Positions 15,734-33,792 of a stretch of 37,669 bases of DNA are shown here, piece by piece. The notes under the pieces are model-generated. The model had not been told where the DNA came from. It was given only the letters and a program-made list of their open reading frames with translations, and searched no databases. The position numbers and the translations under genes are program-made. Origin of the DNA: Planctomycetota bacterium (GTDB taxonomy: Bacteria > Planctomycetota > Planctomycetia > Pirellulales > Pirellulaceae); assembly GCA_026692845.1 (NCBI GenBank), contig JAPLNM010000024.1, positions 1 to 37,669 on the forward strand, given 5' to 3'. Positions within the stretch are counted from its first letter, which is position 1; the number at the start of each line of letters is the position of its first letter.

Positions 15734-17767
15734 GTGCTCAAGTTCAAGCGGTGGATCAGTTTGTGGCTTGCGACCTCGCTAGGTGGGGCTTGGGCTACGT
15801 CTGCTTATCCGCAAGATTCACTAGATAGCTCACAGGTAGCTGGGCCAATTGAGCCTGCGGTAGTGGTTTCGCCAGCAAGACCTTTGCCTCCGATCGTATC
15901 GCCAGGGGAGCGCCAAGCCGAGGGTTTCAAGTCCGAGTCGACGGGGTTAGAGCAGACCTCTGGAAGGCTCGCTCAGGACGACCCTTCGTACTTAGGTTCG
16001 AGCGAACCGAAAAGTCTACAGTCCCTAGACACCCCGGCAAATCGGTTACCTGAAGCGCAGGTACCTGGCCCGAGCACCAGTCCGTTTTTCCGTTCTTGGT
16101 TCTTTCCCCCTGCTGGCTATACCGGGGGCACGAGCGTCGGGCCAACCGAGACTCAAAACACCGACCATTTCGTTCCTATTGAGGATCGCTGGCGGATCGG
16201 CACACCGAATTGGGATCGCTATGGCAAAGGCCATCCGCCGCTGGACGATTATCCGTTTGTCCAAGGAGCCTGGTGGGATCCCTACAATCAAAACGTGCTC
16301 AAAGGAGATTATCCGATCGCAGGTCAGGATGTCTTCATGAGGCTTGGTTTTCGCACTCAGAATTTGGTGGAGTATCGTCAGACGCCAATCCCGACGACGC
16401 CGACCGAGGCGACCCAGAATCCCGGTGAGTTCGAATTCTTTGGCAATCCGAATCAATTCCTTTTTACGCAGTACAACTCCGCATCGATCGATTTGTTCAA
16501 AGGGGACTCGGTTTTTCGTCCCTTTGATTGGCGTTTCAAAGTGAACGCGATTTTCAACCAAAACTATCTTAAGGTCTATGAGTTGGGGGTTGTTTCGCCG
16601 GATGTGACCGAGGGTACGAATCGGCATCGGACTTTTTGGTCGCTCGAGGAGTGGTTCTATGAATCCAAGATCGCCGACACGAGTCCCAATTACGATTTCG
16701 TCTCGATTCGGGCTGGCTCGCAGTTTTTCAGCAGCGACTTTCGTGGATTCATCTTTGCCGACACCAATCGCGCCGTGCGTCTTTTCGGGAACCGTTTGAG
16801 CAACCAAGACCAATACAATGTCCTGTGGTTTGATCAAACCGAAAAGGACACCAACAGTCTTCTGAATACTTTGGATGACAGGCATCAGAACACACTGATC
16901 GCAAACTATTACCGCAACGACTTCGTATTCCCTGGATACAACGCTCAGGTCAGTTTTCATTACAATCGCGACCAAGCCAGTACGAAGTTCGATACGAATG
17001 GGTTTTTGGTCCGACCCGATCCGGTCGGAGTGTATGCTCCGCACCAGGTCGATTCGTATTACCTGGGTTGGACCGGCAACGGTCATATCAACCGCTACAA
17101 CGTCAGCCATGCGGCTTATTACGTAACTGGCACCGACGAGCTCAATCCGTTGGCGGGCCAAGCTCAAGACATCAATGCATTTATGACGGCATTGGAACTT
17201 TCCTACGATCGGGATTGGGCTCGTTTCCGCTGTTCGTATTTTTATGCTTCAGGGGACTCCGACCCGACCGACACGCAAGCCAACGGATTTGATGCGATTC
17301 TCGACAATCCGAATTTCGCCGGTGGCGAATTCAGCTATTGGAATCGTCAGCAAATCAAGCTTTTTGGGGTCAACTTGGTGCAGCGTCAAAGTTTGATTCC
17401 AAACCTTCGCAGCAGCAAATTTCAGGGGCAAACGAACTTTGTTAACCCTGGAATCCAGCTTGTAAATTTCGGCTTTGACGCCGATTTGACGACGAAGTTC
17501 AAGTGGATCAACAACGCAAATTATCTATGGTTCAATCAAACCGAAACCTTGGAAATCTATACCTTTCAGGAGAAAGTCCACACGGAGATCGGCCTGGACC
17601 TGAGCTCGGGCGTTGAGTATCGTCCGCTCTTGAATAACAACATTCTGATTGTAGGTGGGATCTCGGGTCTGCTCGTTGGTCAAGGGTTTCGCGATCTGTA
17701 TCAACCGCTTTACGGTGACGTACCGGATCAGGCAGCCGGATTCTTCGAAGCGACATTCGAGTATTGA
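15734..17767 (+). CDS. Predicted outer-membrane beta-barrel, partner of multihaem cytochrome
   Basis: A 677-residue exported protein. Residues 1-27 form a signal peptide ([12 protein letters not shown]...ATSAYPQ). A Pro/Ser-rich linker follows to about residue 110. From about 170 to the end the sequence alternates polar and aromatic residues in short stretches, as in transmembrane beta strands, and the protein ends in ATFEY; a terminal aromatic residue is the usual BAM insertion signal. There is only one Cys, so it lacks the N-terminal CXXC of MtrB. The start is GTG at 15734. The cytochrome gene begins 10 bp after its stop. I infer that it forms the pore or anchor for that cytochrome, as in porin-cytochrome conduits. 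It could instead be an unrelated porin; no substrate can be read. Confidence 0.75.
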   Translation: MLKFKRWISLWLATSLGGAWATSAYPQDSLDSSQVAGPIEPAVVVSPARPLPPIVSPGERQAEGFKSESTGLEQTSGRLAQDDPSYLGSSEPKSLQSLDTPANRLPEAQVPGPSTSPFFRSWFFPPAGYTGGTSVGPTETQNTDHFVPIEDRWRIGTPNWDRYGKGHPPLDDYPFVQGAWWDPYNQNVLKGDYPIAGQDVFMRLGFRTQNLVEYRQTPIPTTPTEATQNPGEFEFFGNPNQFLFTQYNSASIDLFKGDSVFRPFDWRFKVNAIFNQNYLKVYELGVVSPDVTEGTNRHRTFWSLEEWFYESKIADTSPNYDFVSIRAGSQFFSSDFRGFIFADTNRAVRLFGNRLSNQDQYNVLWFDQTEKDTNSLLNTLDDRHQNTLIANYYRNDFVFPGYNAQVSFHYNRDQASTKFDTNGFLVRPDPVGVYAPHQVDSYYLGWTGNGHINRYNVSHAAYYVTGTDELNPLAGQAQDINAFMTALELSYDRDWARFRCSYFYASGDSDPTDTQANGFDAILDNPNFAGGEFSYWNRQQIKLFGVNLVQRQSLIPNLRSSKFQGQTNFVNPGIQLVNFGFDADLTTKFKWINNANYLWFNQTETLEIYTFQEKVHTEIGLDLSSGVEYRPLLNNNILIVGGISGLLVGQGFRDLYQPLYGDVPDQAAGFFEATFEY

Positions 17768-17777
17768 GGACAAGCAC

Positions 17778-20700
17778 ATGCCCAAGTTTGGATTTTGGGG
17801 CCGAATCAACCGCATCTTATTGTCGATCGGTCTCGGATGGGGTTGCTTACTGGCTTGTCCACAGCCCGTCGCTGCGCAAACGGCTCAGCAAATGGGTCAA
17901 GGGACATCGCCCAAGTTCCATACACCTAGCGTCCCACCACCGGCCGGGCAGGATCCTTGGGGACCGGCCCGAGCCCTAGGCATCGCCGGCAATGCGTCTT
18001 ATCCGATCCCGCAAGACCTATGCGATGTCGATATGTATCGGCAGAGCAAGACCGATGCTGCGGCCAAGAGTCAATCGTGTGTTCAGTGCCACAGCCAAGT
18101 CGGGAACATGCATCCGCCCAACACCGTCAATATTGGCTGTACCGACTGCCACGGGGGCAACGCCAACGACTTGACCAAACTCGGTTCGCACGTGCAGCCG
18201 AAGTATCCAGCATTGTGGCCCACGGCGGCCAATCCCGTACGGAGCTATGCGCTGCTGAATTATGAGAGTCCAGAGTTTGTGCGGTTTATGAACCCTGGAG
18301 ACCTCCGCGTCGCGCACATCGCTTGCGGTCAATGCCATGCGAACGAAGTTTTGCAACTGCGAAAAAGCATGATGACCCACGGATGCATGCTATGGGGATC
18401 GGCGATCTACAACAACGGAGGTTCTCCGACCAAATGGTCCAGTTACGGGGAGAGTTATTCGATGCAGGGCACGCCGCAGCGTTTGCAGACGGTCCCTGCG
18501 CCTTCGCAGTACGACATCGATTACAAAGGCATCCTGCCTTACCTGGACCCATTACCCCGCTTTGAGGTTTCCCAGCCGGCCAACATCCTGCGGATCTTCG
18601 AACGCGGGGGGCGTTTCCGAGCTGAAATCGGTATACCGGAGCGAACCGAGGAACCAGGCCGTCCTCGAGAACGGCTTGGAAATCGAGGTCTCGGAACGGA
18701 TAATCGAACCGATCCGGTGATGGTCGGCCTACAAAAGACACGTCTTCTGGACCCGACGTTGAATTTTTTAGGGACCAATGATCACGCCGGAGACTACCGC
18801 TCGAGCGGTTGCAGCGCCTGCCACGTCATCTATGCAAACGACCGCTCTGCGATGGCCTCAGGCCCGTTTGCCAAATACGGCCATCGCGGTCTAGCCGCCT
18901 CGGAAAAGGACGATTGGGTCAAGTACATCGATCCGACGATCCCCAAGGATGAGCCAGGCCATCCGATCCAACACCTGTTCACCAACAGCATTCCGACGAG
19001 CCAATGCATGGTCTGCCATATCCACCCCGGCACGACGGTCATCAACACGTACTTGGGTTTCATGTGGTGGGACAACGAAACCGACGGCCAGTGCATGTAC
19101 CCGAAGACACAAAAAAACCCGACAGCCGAGGAATCGATCGAAGCGTCTTGGTCGAACCCAGAGGAGGCCTCTGCCCGTGGTCTTTGGGGAGATCCAGAGT
19201 TCCTCGACCGCGTCAGCGAACTGAATCCGTTTCTCAAGCACACGCAATTTGCTGACTTTCACGGCCACGGCTGGGTATTCCGTGCGGTGTTCAAGAAAGA
19301 CCGCCAAGGCAACCTGCTCGACCACACCGGAACGCAGCTCGAGGCTCCGACGACCCCGGATCTCATGGCCGCCATGGAGCCATCCGATGAGTTCGAAAAA
19401 ATCCATGGCAAGCAGCGAGACGGCGTACCGGTGCACCTGATGGACATCCACACCGAAAAAGGGATGCACTGTGTCGATTGCCACTTTTACCAAGACGGCC
19501 ACGGAGACACCAAGCTCTACGGCGAGGTCCGTGCGGCGATCGAAATCCAATGCATCGATTGCCATGGGGATGCTACACAGAACCTGATTGCCAAGGTCGA
19601 TGGTCAATTGCGCAGCGGGCTTCCTGCACAGCTCCCGACGAGTGGACCGGCCTCGGGAGATCAACCGACGAATCTGCTGGCTCTGCGCACCGCGTTTGGA
19701 GAACCTCGCTTCGAGATCCGCAGGGTACCTGGGCGCAAACCGGTCTTGATCCAACGCAGCAACGTCGAGAAAGGTCTCGAGTGGGTCGTGACGCAAACGG
19801 CCGAGACGATCGACCCGCAGAGCGATTCGTACAACCCTCGAAGCCATATCGCCAAAACCGTACAAATGGGTTCCGATGGTCAGATGACCTGGGGTGGTTC
19901 AACCTCTGCTGAGCAGTGCGCTCATAGCAGCAAAAACATGAACTGCATCGCTTGCCACAGTTCCTGGAACCCAAGCTGTTTCGGGTGCCATCTGCCCCAA
20001 AAAGCGAACTTGAAAACACCCAACCTACACAACGGAGGGGAAGTCTCGCGCAATCGCATTTCGTACAATTTTCAGACCCTAAGGGACGATGTCTACATGA
20101 TCGCTCGGGACGGAAATGTCACAGGCAATCGCATCGGACCGGCCCGTAGCTCCTGCGCTATTCACGTTGGGAGTTACAACAGCAACCGCGAATCGATCTA
20201 TGTCCAACAGCAAACCATCAGCGGCGAAGGGCTCAGTGGAATCGCTTTTAGTACCAACGTTCCGCACACAGTCCGAGGGGGCTCAGGCTGGGATCCTAGC
20301 CATGCGACGCGGCCCCCGGGCACCTACGAAACGAAATCCTGTAGCGATTGCCATGTGTCGATCAACAACGACAACAATGCCATCATGTCTCAGTTGCTCA
20401 TGCAAGGCACCGGCGCGACGAACTTCATCGGCAAATACTGCTGGGTCGGTACCGGCGAGCATGGACTCGAAGGAATCGTCGTGACCGAGCAAACCGAACC
20501 GCAGGCGGTCCTCGGTAGCAGTTTGCACGAAATCGCCTATCCTGAAAATTACCGCAAGCATGTCCAAGAGCATCATCGCGAGTTGGAACATGCTCACGAG
20601 CATCCGGGCAGGGACATCATCGAGACGCTAAGCCCTCTTTACCGAAAAACGGAGATCCTCTCCTTGCAGCATCGGGGCGAATATCTCTACGCGGCGTGCG

Positions 20701-21731
20701 GCGAGGGGGGCTTGAGAGTTTTCGATATCGCTTTTATCGACCACAAAGGCTTCTCCGAGCGGATCACAACCGCACCGGTATCGCCGCTGGGACAACGCTT
20801 CTACGTTCGCACGCGCTATGCCACGAGCGTCGCTGCTCCGACGACGATCGCTCCGGATCCGACCCGTACGCACCGACCTGAGAACTTTGAACAAGCCGTC
20901 CCGGCACTCTATGCGTACATCTATGTGACGGACAAATACGAAGGTTTGGTGATGGTCTCTGCTGCCTCGTTGCTCGACGGGAAACCCGATAACAACTTTC
21001 TGAAAAAGGATGTGGTTTTCAACCCAGATGGGCTTCTATGCGGACATCCCCATGCCGTAGCTGTACAGTTTCGATACGCGTTCGTTTGCGACGAAGAGGG
21101 GGTTAAAGTATTCGACGTGACCGAATTGAGCGCCCCGCAGCATGTGCATACGGTCGAACTCCACGATGCGCATAGCATCTACCTAGCAAGAACGTATGCT
21201 TACGTCGCCGCTGGGCACCAAGGATTGGCCATCTTGAATATCGCCAATCCGACCGAAGCTCACATCGATCAGATCTACAATGCCGATGGCGAAATCAACG
21301 ATGCACACGATGTCAAATTAGGGATCACCAACGTCAGCCAGTTTGCGTACGTCGCCGACGGCAAAAATGGATTGCGAGTCGTCCAATTGACCAGTCCGGA
21401 GTTGCACGGCAACGATGGTTTCTCTCCAAGACCTAACCCGTGTTTGATCGCGACGCGCAAACTCCCCAAGGAGGGACATGCTCTGTGCATTTCGCGCGGG
21501 ATCGATCGAGATCGAGCCGTGGATGAATCGGGGAACCAAATCGCAGTCTTCGGACGCGTCGGTGCACGACCCTTGAACCGACAAGAAGTATCTCGCATGA
21601 CACGCAAACCCGACGGAAGTATTTTTCAAGTTAGCGACGATCCATTCGATCAGCGGGTTTACCAATTTCCCTCGACGATCAAGAAACTCGAAACGGCCCG
21701 TGCGTTGGGAACCGAATCGATCGTCCGCTAG
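17778..21731 (+). CDS. Decahaem cytochrome c with LVIVD beta-propeller
   Basis: A 1317-residue exported protein. Ten CXXCH haem-attachment sites lie at residues 101, 121, 183, 345, 410, 565, 592, 723, 734 and 855. A His-rich linker (about 928-945) leads to a C-terminal propeller (about 950-1260) with five LVIVD-like repeats such as [16 protein letters not shown] and [16 protein letters not shown]. The signal sequence (about 12-33) could be cut by signal peptidase I after VAA; an LLAC at 24-27 also resembles a lipobox. The ribosome binding site GAGGA overlaps the TGA of the barrel gene, so the two are probably translationally coupled. The start is the ATG at 17778; an upstream in-frame start at 17655 would run back into the barrel gene. 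The likely role is electron transfer across or outside the outer membrane. Donor and acceptor are unknown. Confidence 0.88.
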   Translation: MPKFGFWGRINRILLSIGLGWGCLLACPQPVAAQTAQQMGQGTSPKFHTPSVPPPAGQDPWGPARALGIAGNASYPIPQDLCDVDMYRQSKTDAAAKSQSCVQCHSQVGNMHPPNTVNIGCTDCHGGNANDLTKLGSHVQPKYPALWPTAANPVRSYALLNYESPEFVRFMNPGDLRVAHIACGQCHANEVLQLRKSMMTHGCMLWGSAIYNNGGSPTKWSSYGESYSMQGTPQRLQTVPAPSQYDIDYKGILPYLDPLPRFEVSQPANILRIFERGGRFRAEIGIPERTEEPGRPRERLGNRGLGTDNRTDPVMVGLQKTRLLDPTLNFLGTNDHAGDYRSSGCSACHVIYANDRSAMASGPFAKYGHRGLAASEKDDWVKYIDPTIPKDEPGHPIQHLFTNSIPTSQCMVCHIHPGTTVINTYLGFMWWDNETDGQCMYPKTQKNPTAEESIEASWSNPEEASARGLWGDPEFLDRVSELNPFLKHTQFADFHGHGWVFRAVFKKDRQGNLLDHTGTQLEAPTTPDLMAAMEPSDEFEKIHGKQRDGVPVHLMDIHTEKGMHCVDCHFYQDGHGDTKLYGEVRAAIEIQCIDCHGDATQNLIAKVDGQLRSGLPAQLPTSGPASGDQPTNLLALRTAFGEPRFEIRRVPGRKPVLIQRSNVEKGLEWVVTQTAETIDPQSDSYNPRSHIAKTVQMGSDGQMTWGGSTSAEQCAHSSKNMNCIACHSSWNPSCFGCHLPQKANLKTPNLHNGGEVSRNRISYNFQTLRDDVYMIARDGNVTGNRIGPARSSCAIHVGSYNSNRESIYVQQQTISGEGLSGIAFSTNVPHTVRGGSGWDPSHATRPPGTYETKSCSDCHVSINNDNNAIMSQLLMQGTGATNFIGKYCWVGTGEHGLEGIVVTEQTEPQAVLGSSLHEIAYPENYRKHVQEHHRELEHAHEHPGRDIIETLSPLYRKTEILSLQHRGEYLYAACGEGGLRVFDIAFIDHKGFSERITTAPVSPLGQRFYVRTRYATSVAAPTTIAPDPTRTHRPENFEQAVPALYAYIYVTDKYEGLVMVSAASLLDGKPDNNFLKKDVVFNPDGLLCGHPHAVAVQFRYAFVCDEEGVKVFDVTELSAPQHVHTVELHDAHSIYLARTYAYVAAGHQGLAILNIANPTEAHIDQIYNADGEINDAHDVKLGITNVSQFAYVADGKNGLRVVQLTSPELHGNDGFSPRPNPCLIATRKLPKEGHALCISRGIDRDRAVDESGNQIAVFGRVGARPLNRQEVSRMTRKPDGSIFQVSDDPFDQRVYQFPSTIKKLETARALGTESIVR

Positions 21732-21754
21732 ACCGACACACTCGGAGTCATGCC

Positions 21755-21920
21755 ATGGTGAAAATCGCCTTGCTCGGTTGTGGCCTGATCGGCGATTTCT
21801 ACGCGCAAGCCCTCTTGGGTCAACGCGATTGTCGATGCGGCCTATCGCTCCATCGAATCGAAACGCTGGGAGCCGATCGAACTGGAGCGTTGGATCGTCA
21901 AGAACCTCAAGACCGGGTAA
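21755..21920 (+). pseudogene. Remnant of a Gfo/Idh/MocA oxidoreductase
   Basis: The first ~22 codons read [20 protein letters not shown], a typical Rossmann N-terminus of this NAD(P)-dependent family, starting at an ATG. At about 21817 the reading shifts by one base into a tail reading [20 protein letters not shown] and on to LKTG and a TAA at 21918-21920. That tail resembles the C-terminal end of the same family. About 300 residues of the middle are missing, so a large internal deletion has joined the two ends out of frame. The remnant lies 23 bp after the cytochrome gene and 11 bp from the end of trmB on the other strand. It may once have been co-transcribed with the cytochrome. The family call rests on motif memory. 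Confidence 0.75.
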
Positions 21921-21931
21921 ATCGAGAATCG

Positions 21932-22735
21932 TTAGTCGTCGTTCGGGTCGATCGCAAAGGTCGGTTGTACCATGGCTCGAACAAGCTGATCGAACTGCTC
22001 GCTTGAGATTTCCGCACGACGTGTTCCTTGCCCACGGTAGATTGTCAGCCCCTGTTTGCGGGAGAGTATTTCTCGCCTGGAACGAAACTCAGGTTCTGCG
22101 TTCCAATCCCCATCGAGGCTTATCCAATCGAATAAGCCCGGCAGGTTGCCGCATAGATAGTCCCAATACGCCTTGCGATCTGTCTGCAGGAAGATTTTTC
22201 CTTCGGGGATCAACATCCGGTACATCCATCCGATGAACTCAGGGGTGAGCATCCGCCGAGCCGCAGTCACCGGGTCGGCATAGGGCTGAGGATGATAGAT
22301 ATGGATCTCGGCGAGGCTTTGCTCGGCGCACAATTCCGTGAGGAATCGCCATCCATCGACGACCGCGAATCGTACGTGCATGAGTCCTCGTTGGTTGGCT
22401 CTACGGGTTCCATAGCGGACGACCGCCGGCAGCGAATCGATGGCCAAGTGATTTCGATCTGGGCGATCGACCGCATCGGCGATGGTGAAACGTCCGTTGC
22501 CACATCCGATGTCGACGACCAAAGGAGCTTTTCGTCCAAAGAGACTGTCCCAATCGACCGGTTTGGCATCCGGGATCCGCTTGAGGGCCGATTGCGTCCA
22601 TTGCTCTTTGGGAACAATTGGGCCTGGGATTGGTATCCCAAATTCGTACTCGGTTTGGCCCGGTTCAAGAACGATCGCTGGCGGTGCTTTGCGATGCGGC
22701 CTCAGATGATAACGGCTAGGACGTTTTGGACTCAT
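21932..22735 (-). CDS. trmB: tRNA (guanine-N7-)-methyltransferase, divergent
   Basis: A 267-residue SAM-dependent enzyme that methylates G46 of tRNA. Motif I is VVDIGCGNGRF, and the C-terminal half has the family block RRMLTPEFIGWMYRMLIPEG followed by FLQTDRKAYWDYL. The usual signature FPDPWPK-RHxKRR is replaced by YHPQPYADPVTAARR, so this is a divergent member. About 50 basic, Pro-rich residues precede the core. Its ATG overlaps the stop of the gamma-carbonic-anhydrase-like gene by 4 bp (ATGA), suggesting translational coupling. The function is likely but not certain, given the altered signature. Confidence 0.82.
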   Translation of the reverse strand: MSPKRPSRYHLRPHRKAPPAIVLEPGQTEYEFGIPIPGPIVPKEQWTQSALKRIPDAKPVDWDSLFGRKAPLVVDIGCGNGRFTIADAVDRPDRNHLAIDSLPAVVRYGTRRANQRGLMHVRFAVVDGWRFLTELCAEQSLAEIHIYHPQPYADPVTAARRMLTPEFIGWMYRMLIPEGKIFLQTDRKAYWDYLCGNLPGLFDWISLDGDWNAEPEFRSRREILSRKQGLTIYRGQGTRRAEISSEQFDQLVRAMVQPTFAIDPNDD

Positions 22736-23256
22736 ATTTTTTGATCACAACGAAGGTATAGCTGACCGATCTGGACGTAATGGCGCCAACCTCGTTCGAT
22801 CATTTCGAGCTCATTCTCACCGCATTCTCGAACGATCTTACCCGGAAGCCCCATAACTAGCGAGCGAGGAGGGATGATTTGTCCTTCTCGGACCAAAGCC
22901 CCAGCCGCGACGATCGAGCCGGTGCCGATGACCGCGCCGTTGAGAATCGTAGCACGCATGCCGATCAAGCAATCCGATTCAACCGTCGCACCGTGAACGA
23001 TCGCCCCGTGTCCGACGGTGACTCTCTGTCCGATGACCAGCGGATATCCAGGATCGGCATGCAGACACACCAGGTCTTGGATGTTGGTGAAATCACCGAT
23101 CGAGATCGCATCGGCATCGCCTCGCATGACCGAGCCGAAGAGAATCGTGCACGAGCGACCGATCGTCACATTCCCTCGCACGGTGGCATTTGGAGCGATG
23201 TAGCAATCGGACCCAACGAGTTCACGTCGGAATGATAAATCGATCGAATCATCCAT
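22732..23256 (-). CDS. Gamma-carbonic-anhydrase-like hexapeptide protein
   Basis: A 174-residue left-handed beta-helix protein of the YrdA/PaaY/gamma-CA group, showing repeated [LIV]-G-x4 hexapeptide turns. The three zinc histidines are in place: CLHADPG (His66), VTVGH (His83) and IVHGA (His88). Such proteins may hydrate CO2 or act as thioesterases; many have no proven activity. I place the start at ATG 23256, which has GGAG six bases upstream. A TTG at 23268 is in frame but would put that ribosome binding site inside the gene. It is the first gene of a leftward pair with trmB and is divergent from ftsK. Confidence 0.88.
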   Translation of the reverse strand: MDDSIDLSFRRELVGSDCYIAPNATVRGNVTIGRSCTILFGSVMRGDADAISIGDFTNIQDLVCLHADPGYPLVIGQRVTVGHGAIVHGATVESDCLIGMRATILNGAVIGTGSIVAAGALVREGQIIPPRSLVMGLPGKIVRECGENELEMIERGWRHYVQIGQLYLRCDQKI

Positions 23257-23448
23257 CTTGAGCTCCAAGTCTAAGGGGTGCGGCGCATTGACTCGGCGGA
23301 TTATAGCGATCCTACCGAGTCTGCTTGACGAAGACCCCTTGGATTTTCGGAGGTTCTTTCGGAAGCGGCACTAGTGTGGGGGAAACTTAAATAGTAGGTG
23401 GAGTTCTGTCCATCGACCTCTAGCACCCGGCTTATCGAACACACAGCT

Positions 23449-26547
<3,099 letters not shown>

Positions 26548-26668
26548 TCGGACGGATCAGACTGATCGGACGGATCAGACGGATCGGACGGATCAGACTG
26601 ATCAGACGGATCAGACGGATCAGACGGATCAGACGGATCAGACGGATCAGACGGATCGGACGAATCGG

Positions 26669-28069
26669 CTAGACGGTCGGTTGGCTCAAGTCGGCGTACT
26701 TTTTACTAAGGATATTCCTAGGCCAGGAAAAGCCCATTCCGACGCCATTGAGCAGTTCGGTTGGAACGACGCCCCCTAGGATTTTGAACATCGGCCGATA
26801 GAGCGATTCCCAATCCTTGTTCCCGACTGGGCAATATTGACGTCCATTTCCCTCAACGGCCGTGACCCCTTGGATTCGCGATGCGAGCGCAGCCGATGCC
26901 ATGAAGGAACCACCGATGCAGGTCAGATCCTGAACGTAGATTTTCATTCCCCAATGCTTGGCTGCGGCGCTCAAAAGGATCGAATCGCTGACCCCTTTGC
27001 AGGCCTTGACGGCCACGCCGGAGTATCCCTGCTGTTTTGCGAACCGGAGCATTTCCAGATCGGTCAGCGATTCATCGATCACCACGGGTTTGAGCCGGCT
27101 GACTCGGTGCATGGTAACTTCTTTGCGCAGTCGCAAATCGCGTCCCATGGGTTGTTCGATGTAGTGGATCTTGGGGACGGCCTCGCGATTGAGACGTTCG
27201 AGTCTCTCGAGGAAATCGATCACATAGTCCTCGTTTTCGCAGGCTTCGTTGAAGTCCAACGAATACGAAAACTGCTTGGTCGGGAAGGCTCGCGATGCGA
27301 TCCGATCGATCTCGACAACACGTCCAACATCGGCATCGAGTTCTTTGCCCGTGAGCTTGATTTTCAAGTGAGAAAGCTGCTGGGTTCGGATCCAATCTTC
27401 AAGGGTCTCGGGGAGTCCATCGTCGATTTTACGATTTAAATCATCTTTGCTCAGAGGATCGAGCGAGCCGACCAAATGGTATAGAAACAGCGTCGGTGAG
27501 ATCTTTGGGGCGATGATCTCCGAAAAATCCTTACCGATGAATTCCTCGCCAAGGAAGTGCGACAGGTCGGCTCCGACATGCTCATGGGTAAAGCAGTCGA
27601 AGGAGTTCTTCGCGTGCAATCTTCCGTAGGCATCATGCAGAGCGATATCTAGGGGAGAAAGGGCAAGTGCGATGGCAAGATCCGGGATCGCTTCGGTCAG
27701 TTTCATCGCTGCGGCGAGTTCTTCGGCAAGCTTTTTAGCGATGGGCTTGATTTGTGCAGCCAAGTGCAAAGGGTGAACGTCGGCTTCTAGTTTCGTGGCC
27801 GCAGCGACGATCCGTTCGGCCAGTACGATAACGGTCTTGAGGGCCATCTCGGGCGTCAGGCTCATAGAGGGCCACGCCCAAGCCGTTCCCATGGTCATCT
27901 CGCCGATGCCGTGAGATTTTTTCCTGCTGGTTTGGTCCTCGAGGCTAAGCGCCACACGGAAAACCGTCACGTCCTTGACCACCCGACCACCGAATTTCAG
28001 CGGGGATCGATACAGATAAGGAAACGTCTCGCATTCAGCTTCAACAACGGCAATCTTCGGCTTGCTCAT
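26669..28069 (-). CDS. Enolase-superfamily enzyme (mandelate racemase/MLE type)
   Basis: A 466-residue protein with the enolase-superfamily barrel. The metal ligands are Asp272 (SLDFNE), Glu305 (YIEQP) and Asp332 (VIDES). Candidate acid/base lysines are in KIK (236, 238) and VKACK (355, 358), the pattern of the muconate-lactonising branch (dipeptide epimerases, OSB synthases, acylamino-acid racemases). The N-terminal capping domain is longer than usual and the substrate cannot be deduced. It follows ribE on the same strand after 286 bp. That spacer contains two copies of the 12-mer CGGGTATTTTGA and a T-run but no obvious gene. Its 3' end touches the ftsK minisatellite. Confidence 0.85.
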   Translation of the reverse strand: MSKPKIAVVEAECETFPYLYRSPLKFGGRVVKDVTVFRVALSLEDQTSRKKSHGIGEMTMGTAWAWPSMSLTPEMALKTVIVLAERIVAAATKLEADVHPLHLAAQIKPIAKKLAEELAAAMKLTEAIPDLAIALALSPLDIALHDAYGRLHAKNSFDCFTHEHVGADLSHFLGEEFIGKDFSEIIAPKISPTLFLYHLVGSLDPLSKDDLNRKIDDGLPETLEDWIRTQQLSHLKIKLTGKELDADVGRVVEIDRIASRAFPTKQFSYSLDFNEACENEDYVIDFLERLERLNREAVPKIHYIEQPMGRDLRLRKEVTMHRVSRLKPVVIDESLTDLEMLRFAKQQGYSGVAVKACKGVSDSILLSAAAKHWGMKIYVQDLTCIGGSFMASAALASRIQGVTAVEGNGRQYCPVGNKDWESLYRPMFKILGGVVPTELLNGVGMGFSWPRNILSKKYADLSQPTV

Positions 28070-28355
28070 GGATAGAGACTCGGTGCTCCAAAAGGCTCAA
28101 ACGATGTTCTTTAAGGGTGTTCAGGCGATAGCATAGACATTTCGCGATGGGGGACGAAAGGGTCCAGAGTGAAAATCCCCTTGGATTTCCATTACTTCTG
28201 GATTTTTGTTCGCCACAGACTCGCACGGCTCAGCCCAGCGCAATGGCTGGCGTTTTGAGAATTCGCTCGGCGGGTATTTTGACGGGTATTTTGACGGTTT
28301 TTTTTTGGAGGCATCGCGAGGGTGGGAGGATCGATAGGGGGATTCGATCTGTGGA

Positions 28356-28961
28356 TTATCCACGGGCTTGAAGTTGCCTAGCGATGTACTTGGCCAAGAT
28401 ATCGGTTTCGAGGTGAACGGCATGGCCGGTCTGAAGATTTCCCAGAGTGGTGACCTCAAGGGTGTGAGGAATCAAGGCAACCGAGAAGTGCTCGTCGTCG
28501 GCTTCGACGAGCGTAAGGCTGACTCCATCGACGGTGATGGAACCTTTGGGTGCCATTTGGCGCAGTAAGTCGATCGGCGCGGTGAATTGATAGAATCGCC
28601 ATTGCCCTTCGGTGCGGACTTGTCTCAGGAGTCCAAGTCCATCGATATGCCCTGTGACGAAATGACCCCCGAGCCGATCGCCGGCTCGCAGCGAGCGTTC
28701 GCAGTTGACCGCCTGACCAGGGCTTAGGCGTCCGAAGTTGGTTTTCGAGAGGGTTTCCGAGCCGAGCTCGAAATGGCAAAGCGCGCCATCGATTTCGACG
28801 ACCGTCAGGCAGCATCCCGACAGGGCGATGCTGTCTCCGCGGCAAATGGGTTTGCCAGGGGAGCTAGGCAGGTTGCCAAGATCAAAGACTAAACGTTTCG
28901 AGGGTCCGATATCGATCGATTCAGACAGGATAACTTTGGATTCAACGAGTCCGGTGAACAT
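28356..28961 (-). CDS. ribE: Riboflavin synthase, alpha subunit
   Basis: A 201-residue protein with the canonical MFTGLVE start and two lumazine-binding barrels (about 1-97 and 98-190), each with a GD.I/G-S and VDGVSLT-like block (GDSIALSGCCLTV; GSITVDGVSLTLV). It dismutates two 6,7-dimethyl-8-ribityllumazine molecules to riboflavin. Length and motif order are standard. No other rib gene is in the window. AAGG lies roughly 10 bases before the ATG. It is divergent from eno. Confidence 0.96.
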   Translation of the reverse strand: MFTGLVESKVILSESIDIGPSKRLVFDLGNLPSSPGKPICRGDSIALSGCCLTVVEIDGALCHFELGSETLSKTNFGRLSPGQAVNCERSLRAGDRLGGHFVTGHIDGLGLLRQVRTEGQWRFYQFTAPIDLLRQMAPKGSITVDGVSLTLVEADDEHFSVALIPHTLEVTTLGNLQTGHAVHLETDILAKYIARQLQARG

Positions 28962-29040
28962 GCATTAGGAACCTTCATAAGAGCATTTCGATCGCTTCAG
29001 GGTAGCGGTTCGACGGGATTCGGCAACTCGGTCCGTTTGA

Positions 29041-30441
<1,401 letters not shown>

Positions 30442-30482
30442 AGATCCTTATCCCTTTTTAACCCCCGAAAGGTTGGCAACTC

Positions 30483-33731
<3,249 letters not shown>

Positions 33732-33792
33732 CGAACCATGTGCTCATCCATGTGCTCAATCGTACAGGGCTCTTGACGCTTAGGGCTATTGA

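Noticed and set aside
15734-17767. Assigning the barrel as MtrB/PioB
   Set aside because: The N-terminal CXXC is missing and I see no clear family motif; only the neighbourhood supports a similar role, so I kept a descriptive name.
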